A stretch of 33,351 nt of DNA from Hyphomicrobiales bacterium (lineage in GTDB: Bacteria > Pseudomonadota > Alphaproteobacteria > Rhizobiales > Rhizobiaceae). Each line of letters opens with the position of its first letter. Positions within the stretch are counted from its first letter, which is position 1. A program made the translations under genes and the position numbers. The stretch is from contig JAALLE010000040.1 in assembly GCA_011087605.1 (NCBI GenBank), positions 1-33,351 on the forward strand. Direction: 5' to 3'. Of this stretch, positions 33,283-33,351 are shown piece by piece. The notes under the pieces were generated by a model. The model was not told the origin of the DNA and ran no database searches. It saw only the letters and a program-made list of their open reading frames with translations.

Positions 33283-33351
33283 GAATATTGATAGATAAAC
33301 GTAACTACTCAGCTACCCTATTTCTGCTGCCATTAGGTGCGACAATTTGAT

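Noticed and set aside
1-33351. CRISPR arrays, tRNA or rRNA genes, insertion sequences
   Set aside because: No regularly spaced repeats, tRNA-like cloverleaf, rRNA sequence or transposase was seen.

Overview
The window carries an almost complete thiosulfate and sulfide oxidation island of a chemotrophic proteobacterium. A truncated periplasmic Sox system (SoxXA, SoxYZ, SoxB; no soxCD) is joined to the cytoplasmic sulfur-oxidizing heterodisulfide reductase-like (sHdr) pathway with its lipoate-binding protein LbpA and its own lipoate assembly genes. Gene content and order (shdrC1-B1-A-H-C2-B2, an unnamed gene, lbpA) look like the type I sHdr clusters known from Hyphomicrobium and relatives. An alphaproteobacterium, perhaps Hyphomicrobiales, is likely, but this rests on content and not on a marker gene.

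Layout. 61-1928 (+): two periplasmic metallo-beta-lactamase-fold proteins, the second with a degenerate metal motif. 1997-3600 (-): sulfide dehydrogenase flavoprotein and monoheme cytochrome. 3634-4021: a non-coding stretch with five inverted repeats. 4022-6346 (-): cytochrome c, SoxT1A, SoxR, SoxS. 6436-11886 (+): soxV-W-X-Y-Z-A, a strong terminator, then soxB, which carries an apparent one-base deletion. 12085-15332 (+): periplasmic DsrE-like protein, a second SoxW-like thioredoxin, a frameshifted dienelactone hydrolase-like gene and a double-hotdog thioesterase. 15336-16729 (-): SoxT1B and TusA. 17031-23523 (+): an HDAC-family deacylase, LipS1, LipT, LipS2, sLpl(AB) and a catalytically dead glutamine amidotransferase homologue. 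23679-30765 (+): DsrE3C, sHdrC1, B1, A, H, C2, B2, an unnamed four-cysteine protein, LbpA. 30792 (+): ArsR regulator sHdrR. 31201-33282 (-): DUF302 protein, rhodanese/phosphatase-like protein and a histidine phosphatase.

Inferred workflow. SoxXA attaches thiosulfate to SoxY on SoxYZ, and SoxB releases sulfate. Without SoxCD the sulfane sulfur stays on SoxY and must enter the cytoplasm, probably through a SoxT (YeeE/YedE) transporter. There TusA and DsrE3C pass it to sHdr, which oxidizes it using lipoyl-LbpA. The lip genes load LbpA. SoxV, SoxS and SoxW keep periplasmic cysteines reduced.

Regulation. Two ArsR repressors with cysteines placed for sulfane-sulfur sensing (SoxR, sHdrR) are present. 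I find three exact ATTC-N8-GAAT operators (upstream of soxX, between tusA and the HDAC gene, and in an empty region at 32.6 kb) and near matches at soxS/soxV and upstream of dsrE3C. A perfect FNR-type box precedes the DUF302 gene.
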